The notes below the pieces were generated by a model. That model worked only from the letters and a program-made list of their open reading frames with translations, ran no database searches and was not told where the DNA came from. A stretch of DNA of 64,000 nucleotides from Plantago major (taxonomy: Eukaryota > Streptophyta > Magnoliopsida > Lamiales > Plantaginaceae), in assembly GCA_026545765.1 (NCBI GenBank), contig JAIFAC010000009.1, forward strand, positions 558,001-622,000, written 5' to 3'. Both the position numbers and the translations under genes were made by a program. Shown here in pieces: positions 42,054 to 52,740 of the stretch (positions are counted from its first letter, which is position 1; each line of letters begins with the position of its first letter).

Positions 42054-43459
42054 TCAAGACGTTTTCAAGAGTAGTTCAGAACTTTGCTCAAGAGTCGCAA
42101 CAACCTGTTTATTCTTGGATGCAGTGCCTTTCTGGACAAAGACATTAGAAGAGACAGTTTCGAAAACAGACAATGTTGACTCAACATTGTTTTCATTCAT
42201 CAGTTTCAGCTCCTCCCAGTGATAATCTGCAGATAGATCAACTGAACCATGTAGACACAAAACATTAGTAGAAATTGATTCCTCAGGGTTAGTACAGAAA
42301 AGTGTTTCACAGTTTTGAGAATCATCATAGTCGAAAAAGACTTCTTTTGTCAATGTTGGACCATCAATGTTGGACCAACATTGTTTCTCAACATTGTTCA
42401 GAACAGCAGATAGGGCTTTGGCATGAACTTCTGGATCATCAACTTCCTGTTCGTCATCTGAAACATCACTGAGACAAGCAAGCATAGTCTTTTTCTCCTT
42501 TCGAAGAGTGTTAGCACATTCATTCTGATAATGCCCCCATCCTTGACATTCAAAACATCTAACTTTACTAAGTTTACTAAGCCTAGGGCTAGAGTTTGAC
42601 ACACCAGTTTTCTTTTTGAAATTTCTAGTTCCTTTTGAGTTGCTCGAAGAGCCTCTATTAGAATTCTTCCTGAATCTAAGTTTCTCAATTTTCCTAACCA
42701 AGTCATTGTAGGCTTCTTCAGTCATGTCATCAGAATCATCACTACTGCTTTCAGACTCAGTAACTTTAGCTTTAGATTTAGAGTGAAGGGACATACTAAG
42801 GATTTTCGTACCTTTTCTTTCGTTATCAATTATCTCAAAAATTTTCAAATTGTTCATCAAGGTATGAAAATCCATAGTAGCTAGATTGTGAGTGTCTTCC
42901 AAAATAGTAACTTTAGTGTCAAATTTTGAAGAGAGAGAACGAATGGCTTTAGAAATCAGTTGCTTGTTGGAAATAGCATCACCAAGAAGTTGAACATCAT
43001 TAGACAAAGTCAAAAGTTTTTCAAAATAAGAATCAATGGTTTCAGCTTCTTCCATTCTTAGATTTTCAAATTTTGACCAAAGCATTCGAAGTTTATTTGT
43101 TTGACACTATTATCACCTTCACAATGATTCTGAAGTAAGTCCCAAGCTTGTTTAGCAGTAGTGCAATTTTGAATGATTTTAAACATATGAGCATCAACAT
43201 GTCCAAAAATGGCATTTAAAGCTTTTTCATTGTAAGAGCTTAAAAGAAAGTCACCTGCAGTGAAGCGTTCTTCAGGTATGGGAACAATATCTCCATCAGC
43301 ATCAGGTCCTTCAGTAGGCCAAACAAATCCTTCAAGAACAGATATCCAAGCTCGACCTTCAATGGACTTAATGTATGTCCTCATCCTTATTTTCCAGTAG
43401 TGGTAGTTCGATCCATCAAGCATAGGTGGCCTGTAGACACTTGAGTTTGCAACATCCAT
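42054..43459 (-). pseudogene. Gag of element G with CCHC zinc knuckle, one frameshift
   Basis: ATG at 43457-43459 (MDVANSSVYRPPMLDG). N-terminal part: NYHYWKIRMRTYIKSIEGRA, SYNEKALNAIFGHVDAHMFK, CTTAKQAWDLLQNHCEGDNS (gag-polypeptide/UBN2 type). A frameshift near 43070 separates it from SKFENLRMEEAETIDSYFEK, LLTLSNDVQLLGDAISNKQL, then a basic linker and CFECQGWGHYQNEC, the C-X2-C-X4-H-X4-C knuckle (second spacer as read). The C-terminal acidic part ends at a TAG near 42056. Coding sequence itself contains CAATGTTGACTCAACATTG at 42171-42189 and CAATGTTGGACCAACATTG at 42365-42383. Confidence 0.85.
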
Positions 43460-43497
43460 TGTAGTAGTACCAAATCCAGACACCAGTAGTTAGGTGG

Positions 43498-43514
43498 CTG
43501 GCTCTGATACCACT
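43498..43514 (-). other. Primer binding site of G (initiator tRNA-Met type)
   Basis: TGGTATCAGAGCCAGCC on the - strand, three bases from the LTR. Confidence 0.9.
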
Positions 43515-44409
43515 TGTTAGAACTTAGGATCCCTGATTGGTACTTGAAACAAGATCAATAGATAATGTTACCAACAATGTTGTTCAACATTGTCTTCAAC
43601 ATAGCAAACAGATGGCAGCGGATGAATAAGAATGAAACTTCTATTACCAAGCCAATATATAGAAAAATATATTGGCGGCAACCAGAGGCAAAATATCTAC
43701 TGACAGGAAAAGTAGATCTAATCAAGTGGGTTTAATACAATCACAGACGATTGATTAAACAACCAAAACTAGCCCTAGAAGAACCAGCAGTGAAAGCTAT
43801 TCTAGGTCGATGTTTGAAAGAGTTATTCCAACAATGAATACTCTTAGACAAACTCTAAAGCTAGCAGAAAACAAGAAGCCTAAACTCTTTTAATAAAATC
43901 TCGATTGATCATCAAGAAAGGCTCAATGATTGCTCGGCTGAATCCTTGTATATATACTTGAGATATCGACTCCCATCCAAGTCGAAGGCAATAGGATCTC
44001 AAAGAAAGGCAATTTTCCATGTTCTTGTTTTCTTCAATAATCAGCTAGAAGGAAATTCCCATATTAGTGTCTTCAACAATATATTTCCTTCTTGCTTTCT
44101 TCAACAATATTCTTGAAAGATTCTCTCTTTAGATTGCATTCCTTATGTCCAAAGCAACTCAAACTCTTTCCTTATTCCTACAGAAATTCGAATTGATTGC
44201 TTCCAGTCCAAGTCATCAATCCAATTGGCCTGCTTGTTTCTATGTTGTCTGCTGTTGTCCGTAATGTTGTTCCAACATTGTATCGGCACTATTTCGCAAT
44301 GTTGCACAACATTGAAATCCTGCAGTTCACAAACAACAACAACAAACACAAACATTGAACTAAATCATGAAAGATAAGATTAACTAATCAAGTGCAACTT
44401 GCATTTTCA
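43515..44409 (-). mobile_element. 5' LTR of element G
   Basis: 895 bp, TGAAAATGC at 44409 to TTCTAACA at 43515. Roughly a dozen differences from the 3' LTR. GTGGT follows at 44410. Confidence 0.95.
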
Positions 44410-45827
44410 GTGGTATCTGGAGGTAGCGTAATCCTCCAACTAATCCACTTCGGTCTTCCAAAGACCTAGAATTCACTAGAATAGATAATTGAGGTCACCT
44501 TACAAAAATCCTATTCTAAGATTCCTTAAACAAATGGTTCCCAACCAAATGTTCCCCCTGAGTTGTTCCCCGGCTTTCACAGCCAAGTACTTCCTGTACT
44601 CAGAAACCTTTTTGAGCTATTCCCTAGCTTCCCAAGCTAAGTACTTCCTGTGCTCAATAACCTTGGAGTTATTCCTTAGTTTCTCAAACTAAGTACTTCT
44701 TGTACTCCACGCCAGTGATGGTGTTGGTTTTGGTTTGAGTTGTCAGATGAGCTTCTTTAATAACTTTTCAGTTAATCAGATAGCTCTGTGAATCAAGTAT
44801 ACTTAATACACTTTTCAATGTATGGTATCTTGTTCTTTTATCGACAAGTCTTAGATAAATGTTCAAGAGAATGAATCTCAGATACTTGATCTTTTAATTC
44901 AACTCTTTCACAGATAGCAGTGCTTGTTTAGGATCAGGACACTTAGAACTTTAGTGCTACTTAAGATCAGGAGCTTTGGTCGCAACAGAAAGCTTTGAGG
45001 ATAAGTAGTTTGCTTGAGAGAATATGTTGTTCAGCGTGTTTATGGAGTTCAAGGTGTCTTCTCAAGTAGTCTAAGTGTTGATATTTATAGATGAATTTGA
45101 ATGCCGTTGAATAGTATCCGTTAGGCTTAAATCAAATTCAAACTATTGATATGTGTGTATAGTACTGCAGCAGGTTTGTCTTCTTCTTCAGAAGGTACCG
45201 TTGCTTTTATTCAGACATCTCTGTCCGTGCATTAAATGCATTGTACTGTACTTTTGTCCTCAGAGTTAACGGAACTATGCTCGATGTCGAGACTAGTATT
45301 ATCTGATTCTTTGCACGTCCTTATCTTCAATCTTCAGATACCACTTTATTGAAACAACTTTGTTGCAATATATTTCGTTTTCAGAAATGTGGTTAAGGCT
45401 CAAGGTATCTGAGAGTAGATATCTGTGGGCACTTTCCTGGTTTTCAGAAAACCTTCAGCTTCTCGAGATATCTCTTGTGACAAACTTGTTTAAGACTATT
45501 CGTGTCTTCAAGATATCTCGACCAAGGTATCTGTAAAAGCTTTCAAGATAATCTTGTGCAGTTTCTTCAAATCTTTAATGTCGTTGAACTTGTTCTGCTT
45601 GGATGTCTTCTTCTTGGTCTTCTCTTCATAAAATAAAAATTACATTTTGAGACCTATCATCCTATACAAGATTAGCTAGACTATCATACTTAGTGGGTTT
45701 CCTCTTTTACAATGTTCAAGTGAACCAAGTGTACTAATCACCTTTCTAAGACTAAGATAAGTCATCATGTTGCTGATCAAAATCTAAACAGATATTTCTA
45801 ACAAAATATCTAACAAATTTCCTAACA
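44410..45827 (-). mobile_element. 5' LTR of element F, outer part
   Basis: Continues the LTR broken at 38028 and ends (its 5' start) TGTTAGGAAATTTG at 45827. GTACA follows at 45828-45832, matching 16376-16380. Confidence 0.95.
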
Positions 45828-46021
<194 letters not shown>

Positions 46022-48860
46022 GACGGCAAAGTAAAAGACTAGAGGGGGGGGGGGGGTGAATAGTCTTTTAAGACTTTTGTCGATAAAATAGTTTCTCAGA
46101 AAGTTGTTTAACTTTCTGATACTTATAATCAGAATAGCGGAAGTGTTTATGATAAGTGCATGTGCTCAGCAAGCTCGTGAAGTGTGTAAATTACTTTGCA
46201 AGTAAGTAAAGACAGAAAGTAAGTGCAGAAAGTAAATAACACAGTAGTTTTATAGTGGTATCTGAAGGTGGCGTAATATTTCAACTAATCCACTTCGGCC
46301 ATTCTCAGACCTAGAAGCCACTAATACAGATAATTGAGTTCACCTTACAAGTATCTACTCTCGATTCCTAAATACACTAGGTTCCCAACCATGTGTTCCC
46401 CCTGAGTTCTTCCCCGGCTTTCCCAGCCCAGTACTTCCTTTGCTCAGAACCTTTCTTGGAGTTATTCCTTAGTTTCCCAAACTAAGTACTTCCTCTACTC
46501 CACGCCTTTTCTGGTTTTGGTTAAGAAGGGTTTGTCAGATTGGTAGATTAATAACTTTCACAGTTATGTAATACTACCTTCTAGAACAAGAGGCACTTAA
46601 CACACTTAAGTCTATGTTCTTTTCTCTTAGCAAGTCACAACAGTTCTTCAATTGAACTCCTTCACAGTAGATATAGCTTATTAAGGATCAGGACACTTAG
46701 AATTTTCGTGCTACTTAGAATCAAGAGCTTGGTCGTAACTATAAGCTCTGAGTAAGTAGAGAAGGCTTGTATGCTTGAGTGTAGGATATGAAATTTAGTC
46801 GTTCAAGTATGTGTTCAAGCATTCTAAGTGGTGATATTTATAGGTGAAAATCAAGCTGTTTGAATTACTATCCGTTAGGCTATTTGAGATTCAATGTCAC
46901 GCCCCAAAACCAAAATACTTTGGTGTGACCGGCCGTCTATCATGAGATGGGCTCATGCCAAGATGAAGCCTCAATTTAATTGTAAAACAATTTGAAAAGG
47001 TAATTCAGAGCATCTAAACACAAAATACAAATACAATTCTACAACACTCGAACTTATACAATCTATTAGGAAAAACAAAACCTTCCCCTAAGACATCTAC
47101 TTGCTCTAACCCAACTTGACTCCGCCAGCAACCTCCTCAAAACCAGAACCACTCAGACCTCTGGAAAAAAAAAGTGTAAGGGTGAATCTCCTGCACTTTT
47201 ACCAGATCAAGCAGAGCAGTAAAATCATATATATACAAACAGTATCAGTCACACAACCATAAAACAATTTCATGGAGTACTTGTAATAGAACAGTAATAT
47301 CAGAACATTTAGCTCAACAGAAATCACACTATGGCCACTAGTATAAGTCCGGTGGCACAGAAGTCGGCACAGAACATTACATAACAGAAAGTTCCCCGCT
47401 AAAGGAACACAAACAGAAAGCCAGACGTAATCACCGTCAAAGACGGGCCCAGAATTCATAGGTAAAACTGTGAGCTCAAAACATATTTATTCTCCATGTA
47501 TTAGAAACATATTTTTATCACACACCACATTCATCACAAAACATACTTTAGGGAGTTCACGTACTTGATCCTTTCGAATAGACTATTATATCAAGTCCCA
47601 TATCTTGATATAATAACCATAATTTATTTATCAAATATTAAAACTATTCATATATAATAATACAGAAAATAGGAGCAAACGTGTCATAAAATCCCCCTTA
47701 CCTCACGATCGATTCGAAACAAGCTTAACCTAGCTACACCACCAAAGCTCTACTAACTTGCACCTCGAATCCTCCGAAAATCACCACTATAATGTAAGAA
47801 CCCAAAATTAAATATCTCAAATAATGCAATTTTAATCTATGTAATCTGGATCTTGGAGTGGAGTAAATTTTGGAAAAGTCTATAACACAAACTGATTTAT
47901 GCAATTTTAGTATTGGTCAAGAAAATAAAAGCTCAATTTGATCAACATATAAAACCAAAGGAAATACAGTAGTTAATTAACAATGGCGAGGTGCATGTCA
48001 AAACTAATTTGATGAGTATAATACTTGAGATAATGGAAAAGTAGTATGGTTTGGTTGAGTTCATGAAGGAGAGCGAGAGAAAAGGTTGTAAAGCATTTAC
48101 CGATCGGGCACAACAAAGACTTGGACGGATTTGAAGAACTTGTACGGCCGATATCAAAGAATAACTAAGTTTCATTTTGGCAACTCAATTTAGGGTGGTA
48201 TAACTATATAGGAGTTAACGTGGGCTTGGGCTAAAAATCAAATTAATAATTTTTTAAAGTAGTAGGAGGCCTGATCCACTATAAAAATCAAATTAAACAA
48301 TAAAATCGAATTAAAATAAAAAATACGGGTTCTTACATTCAAACTATAAACAATCCGTTGATAGTACAACAGAACTTTTGTCTCTTTGTTCATAGATGAA
48401 GCTTTTGGTCAGCGAGTTCTGCAATGGCATTAAATGCACTGTACTATCTTTTTTACTGTTGTGCCAACGGAACTATGCACGATGTATGAGGCTGTGCATG
48501 TCGCTATCAGAAACTCCAAGCCTTTCAAACATTATTTCTTTCAGAAACATTGTTTTCACTAAGTTATATTTTGCATATGATTTCTGAGGCACAATTCCTT
48601 AGTCTTCGGTAAACTTGTGCAGTCTTCATATCTTCAGATAGTTGAGCTCTTTCTGCTGGATGTCTTCTTCTTGATATTCTTCAAAGAAATAAAATTACAT
48701 TCAGAGACCTAACATCCTATACAAGATTTACTAGACTAATCATACTCAGTATACTTCCTCCTGTACAATGTTCAAGTGAACCAAGAGTACTAGATACCCT
48801 TATGAGCTAAAATAAGTCATTATGGTGTATTGATCAAAAGCAAACAAATATTTTCTAACA
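46022..48860 (-). mobile_element. 3' LTR of element I, interrupted
   Basis: Starts TGTTAGAAAATATTTG at 48860 and ends at GACGGCAAAG (46022). A solo LTR occupies 46895-48337. Without it the LTR is about 1.39 kb. G-run hairpin at 46033-46069. Confidence 0.9.
46895..48337. mobile_element. Solo LTR (1443 bp), TSD TTCAA
   Basis: TGTCACGCCCC...GGGTTCTTACA with TTCAA at 46890-46894 and 48338-48342. No open frame or PBS. The reversed reading, TGTAAGAACCC...GGGGCGTGACA, looks like gypsy LTRs of plants, so the true direction is probably -. TGTAAGAACCC also occurs inside at about 47795 in the opposite direction. Confidence 0.85.
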
Positions 48861-49517
48861 AATTTTCCCCTTTTTGAAGTCCCCTATGTCTACGTTTAAA
48901 AACCTAATACAACTTGGATGAGGAAACAATCCACCACTTAACCAAAGGAGTATTCTTAGATAACGAAAATCCTCATTTAGACTCTGATATCTCTTTACGA
49001 CGTATTACGAATTCGTTTGAGAAATGTGGAAGCCTTAGAATCTTTACCTTATTTGTCTTTAGATAGAAAATATGTGAAATTTGTTCCTGTCGAGGATAGA
49101 CTAAGTTATGGTGACGATATAGGGGTATTTCTAATTACTTCTTCTATCAGAAAATCAAAGAGTCAAAGAGACGCTGTTGGAGTACGAATATAGAGAACGT
49201 AGGTGATGTATAGCTTACAACATTAGAAGTCTCACCACAACAGTTCTTATGATTTATCATTCTTTATATTTAAGTGCAGAAAGTAAGACATCAACCAAAT
49301 GACAAGGTGTGATCTTTGCTGACAAGTTATTCTTTTCATTAGGGAGTATCTGAGAGTAGGTTCATCAGATAACAATTACAAAATAAGTGTAGATAACTTT
49401 TACAAGATAGTTAAACAGTAAGTACAATCAGCAAAAATCAAAAATACACAACTAGTAGGACAACAGGAAAGTCCATGTTCCAAAAGAACATCCGAACTAG
49501 CTGGCCTTCATCCTTCT
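48861..49517 (-). other. PPT and 3' UTR of element I
   Basis: PPT TTCAAAAAGGGGAAAATT at 48861-48878 on the - strand. The rest is non-coding; parts near 49280-49400 match F and H. Confidence 0.7.
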
Positions 49518-50618
49518 TCATTCTTCATCATCTGGTCGAATGTAAGCGGGGTATCTGATGATATCGTCTGAGTAGTCAGTGAGAGCTTCTCTGACGAGAA
49601 GTTCAAACTTTCTGAAGGTCGCAACATACTCCTTGTATGATCTTTCTGTCTTACATGTTGTACGAGTCCTTTCAACCCAGAGATATCTTCCCCAGAGCCA
49701 GGCATGCTCAATCTGTATGGAAGATAAGTTGAGTTCTTGGTACACTTTACTCAAGTATTTCAGATCTAGCTTGTATTCTTCATCTGTCATGTAGAAGTTT
49801 TCATTGACCATTACTGTAGTTTTTGGTACCATCTTGTTACCAAGAACATTGAGCTTCAAATAAACATCATTTGTTCTACAGTAGAGGCAAGCGTCTGTAA
49901 GCTCTTTTTCAATAGCTTGTTTTCTGACCGTTATCTCGAAGGATAGTGCATCTCTTAATCTTTCATCAGATAGCAATTTCCTTTTGTTCATTCTCCAGGC
50001 TATCAATTGAAGGAAGACTGGTTTTGGGAAAGGTTTTGAGGCAAATATTAAACTATTGATGCCCATTACCCAGAAACCATTGCTGCAGTTATAAACATTT
50101 GAGTTCAGATCTTCTGGAGTTGGTTCATACTTTATTAGTACTTCTCCAGGACTTAAAGTATCAACTCCTTGAAGTTTTTCAATTCGTTCTTTGATTTTCC
50201 TCTGTTGAAATGCTTCCCTTTGCTCTTTCTTGGAAAGCTCTATGTTACTTGTACCTTCTTGAGTGGGTACTGCAGAAGTGGTTCCTGGTCCAATTGGAAA
50301 TCCCACAATTCTCTTTCGAACAAGAGGTGTAGGGTCTTCTTCCTCATCATCTTCTTCCTGATGAGTTGCCACTGAGGCCTTGTTTCCATCTTGATCAACT
50401 TTATTCTTCTTTTCAGAAGGTTCTTCAACATCTTCTGCATAGTCTCTGAAGATTCTTCTTTTCCTTGAGCTCTTGGCAGCTTTTGGAACTTCGTGAGACT
50501 CTTTGGTAACAGGTGGAAGTGGTGGTAGGAGAGCTTGACTAGAGGTACTTTTCATCTTGGTTTTTCCATTTCCCCCCTTAGTCATAGGAGGCTGGTCAAA
50601 ATGTTCTGACAGCTTCAC
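49518..50618 (-). pseudogene. C-terminal part of the extra ORF of element I
   Basis: 366-residue open frame homologous to 18415-19545 of F. Low-complexity start (KAAKSSRKRRIFRDYAEDVE, TPLVRKRIVGFPIGPGT), then GEVLIKYEPTPEDLNSNVYN, GFWVMGINSLIFASKPFPKP, LQLIAWRMNKRKLLSDERLR, SFEITVRKQAIEKELTDACL, SIQIEHAWLWGRYLWVERTR and FRKFELLVREALTDYSDDII. F and I share perhaps a third of residues here, yet both keep it open for over 360 codons, which suggests the part was under selection when the families were alive. No known domain recognised. Confidence 0.65.
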
Positions 50619-50705
50619 AAAGGATTCTGAGATGGAGGCAAAGCTTCCTTGTAATCCTTTGTAAGCTTGAGTGAGTTCTTGTAGTTCAGCTCTTAAAAGT
50701 ATATT

Positions 50706-51056
50706 CTAGTTGGCAAAGCCAGTTGCTTCATCATTTAGCTTTGCTACCTCAGAGACCACTTTTGGTATATTCTCAGTAGCCACGGTGGAGAGGTAGTCGA
50801 CGAGCTGTATAAAATCCTCATCTTCCGTTCTTTGCAGGGCCTCTTCTCTCTGAACGAAGGATAAAGCAATGATCCTTCTGGCAAGTAGTGCTGCAAGTTT
50901 CTGGAAGGCAGGAGGTGCAAACTCGATAAGCTCCTTGTCTTGATCAGAGCATTCCTTAAACAGATTCTCAAAGATCTGTTGTTGCTCACTCCAAACATCA
51001 CCAACAGATTTTGGCACCGGAATTATCAACAAGGGGGTTAAGCGTTGGTGGAGCAA
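50706..51056 (-). pseudogene. Middle part of the extra ORF of I
   Basis: About 116 residues: SVGDVWSEQQQIFENLFKEC, DQDKELIEFAPPAFQKLAAL, LARRIIALSFVQREEALQRT and YLSTVATENIPKVVSEVAKL. Equivalent to 19679-20185 of F. It overlaps the preceding coiled-coil frame by a shift near 51000-51056. Unrecognised, helical. Confidence 0.55.
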
Positions 51057-51912
51057 AGTCCTGTGAAGTGTATTTGTCCTTCAGAGGCGTTGAATCCCTG
51101 TGTTCTGCTTCTTCTTCAAAATTCCGGTTATCAGTAGCCTGTTTACCTTGTTTGATGGAAGCTCTCCGTTCTTTCATAGCAGTCTCTCTGTCTTGATTCT
51201 CCTTGTCAATAGCTACTTGTTTAGCACTCTGGAGATTTTGTAATTCTTGTAGAGCTGCTTCTTCTCTAAGAATGAGATACTCAACTTTCTTGAGGTCGAC
51301 TTCCTTTTCTTTCATCTTGGTTTGTACTTCAAGATGCAGCGTAGCTTCTTTTGTCAGCAAGTCTCTGAGATGAGATATTTTGGACTCTAATTCTGGCAGT
51401 TGCTGTAGAGTCGAATTATCATCAGAGAGTTCTAAGATGTCCTTGTGTAGTTTCTTGCCGGAGGAATCATCTTGATGGTGAGAGGCAGAAGTGGTTGGTT
51501 TCTTCTCAGATTGTTTTGCAACAACTGAGGGTTGCTGTGTAGAGATTGTTCTGCCTGCTCCAGGTGGCTGATCATCGTTGTTATCATTATCACCATCATA
51601 ATTATCCTTAGACGCATCATGTTTACAGGAGGATAGTAGAGAAGTTTGAGATTTGTCCTTTTGATTCGACTCCTCTTTGTTGTCAAAAGTGGGAGTCTTA
51701 GCAGAAGAAGCTCCTTGAAGTATGTGACGTGGAACTATAGGATGACGAATCATCTGAAGCTGCTTCTTCTTATCCATATTCTGAAAGAGTTCCACCAAAT
51801 GGTCGCACACAGTATTTCTGAATCCCGTACTTATACATTCATTGATCCTATGTTTATCAGTTGGTAGTAATCGATGAACGAATTCTTCCAGTGATTCATA
51901 CTGTTCTCTCAT
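50998..51912 (-). pseudogene. Helical and coiled-coil part of the extra ORF of I
   Basis: 304 residues without a stop: SLEEFVHRLLPTDKHRINEC and DHLVELFQNMDKKKQLQM (equivalent to exon 5 of F), an acidic/Ser linker with DASKDNYDGDNDNNDDQPPG, then a long coiled coil (LPELESKISHLRDLLTKEAT, EVDLKKVEYLILREEAALQE, LQNLQSAKQVAIDKENQDRE). Longer than in F. Probably a self-association segment. Its first codon is an internal Met; upstream sequence continues the same protein. Confidence 0.6.
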
Positions 51913-51959
51913 TTGTGCGTCATCACTGTTTTTAAACAGAGTTTTAAGGCTAAGTCTTC

Positions 51960-52740
51960 TGACTTTCTGCCATTATGAAAAGTATTCCATCTGCTTTGTC
52001 AGAACGGTGGTCTCGTACTTATTGAGTAATGAGAGATACTCCCCATTGAAAGAGTCATCATTAGAGTTTGAAGGAATCGGAGGAGTAGGCGTATCAAAAG
52101 GAACCTGTAGAGGAACATAACTAGTTTTTAGTTCCAGTACTTCAGTGGATATCTGAGGTTTTTGAAGTACAAGACTTGATGTTACCTTTGTCGCAACAGG
52201 TTCAGAAGTCTTGTTGGGAGAGGCGGTCCGTGCCTCAGATATTTCAGTTGACTTAAGAGACTTGATATTTGTCTCCTTTTCAACTTCCTTTTCTTTATAA
52301 TCCTGAGAAATAGAAGTGTTAGTACACTTAGAAAGATTAAGAAGGATTCTGCACACAATAGTTTCTGAGTTTTCTACCTCGCAATCGGAGGTTGAAACAT
52401 GTTTTCGAAACTCAGCGGTTTCTTATGTGTCCTCTGAAGCCTTTGGCTTTTCAGCCGCTTCATCATTCTTCTCAGTTGGAGCCTTCAAGAAATATAAGAA
52501 AGGGTTAATGAAATCCTTAGAAGAAGATTTTGGAGAGATCACTTGTGAAACATGGTCTACCTGTATAAGAGACTAAGATTCTTGAATGATTGGAGAAGTG
52601 GTGTTCTCGTTCTCTGAAAGCATTTCTGCTTCTTGTCCTTCCTTACTTTCAAGATCAGCCTAAACAAAGAACAAATTACTTTGTCAGAAAAAAATAAGTG
52701 ACACAGAAAATCAAGTAAAGATTTGAACCATCTAGTAACT
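51960..52740 (-). pseudogene. Small exons of the extra ORF of I
   Basis: Exons homologous to 2-4 of F. 52561-52659 starts GCT GAT CTT GAA and has one stop. An intron follows, 52483-52560 (ACAG|GTAGAC to TTCTTGAAG|GCT). The next exon starts GCT CCA ACT GAG, and another probable acceptor, TTTCTCAG|GAT, lies at about 52303. The first donor is mutated to TT near 52732. Exon-intron order is therefore ancestral to F and I. Confidence 0.6.

Larger units (their letters stand above)
38029..44409 (-). mobile_element. Element G: small non-autonomous Ty1/copia element nested in the F LTR, TSD GTGGT
   Basis: Two 895-bp LTRs (38029-38923 and 43515-44409), about 98 percent identical by eye, with TGAAAA...TAACA ends; GTGGT at 38024-38028 and 44410-44414. 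Has PBS, gag and a fragment of RT/RNase H. Protease, integrase and RT palm are absent. The F 3' LTR shows the uninterrupted site (GTATAGTGGTATCTGGAGG, near 16600). Confidence 0.96.
16381..45827 (-). mobile_element. Element F: SIRE-like Ty1/copia retrotransposon, with CACTA and element G nested inside
   Basis: Flanked by GTACA at 16376-16380 and 45828-45832. LTRs are about 1.64 kb, nearly identical by eye, ending TGTTAG...CCAACA. On the - strand the order is 5' LTR, initiator tRNA-Met PBS, gag with zinc knuckle, protease, integrase, RT, RNase H, a long extra ORF region with introns, PPT, 3' LTR. Removing the CACTA element (7377 bp) and G (6381 bp plus TSD) leaves about 15.7 kb. Confidence 0.95.
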
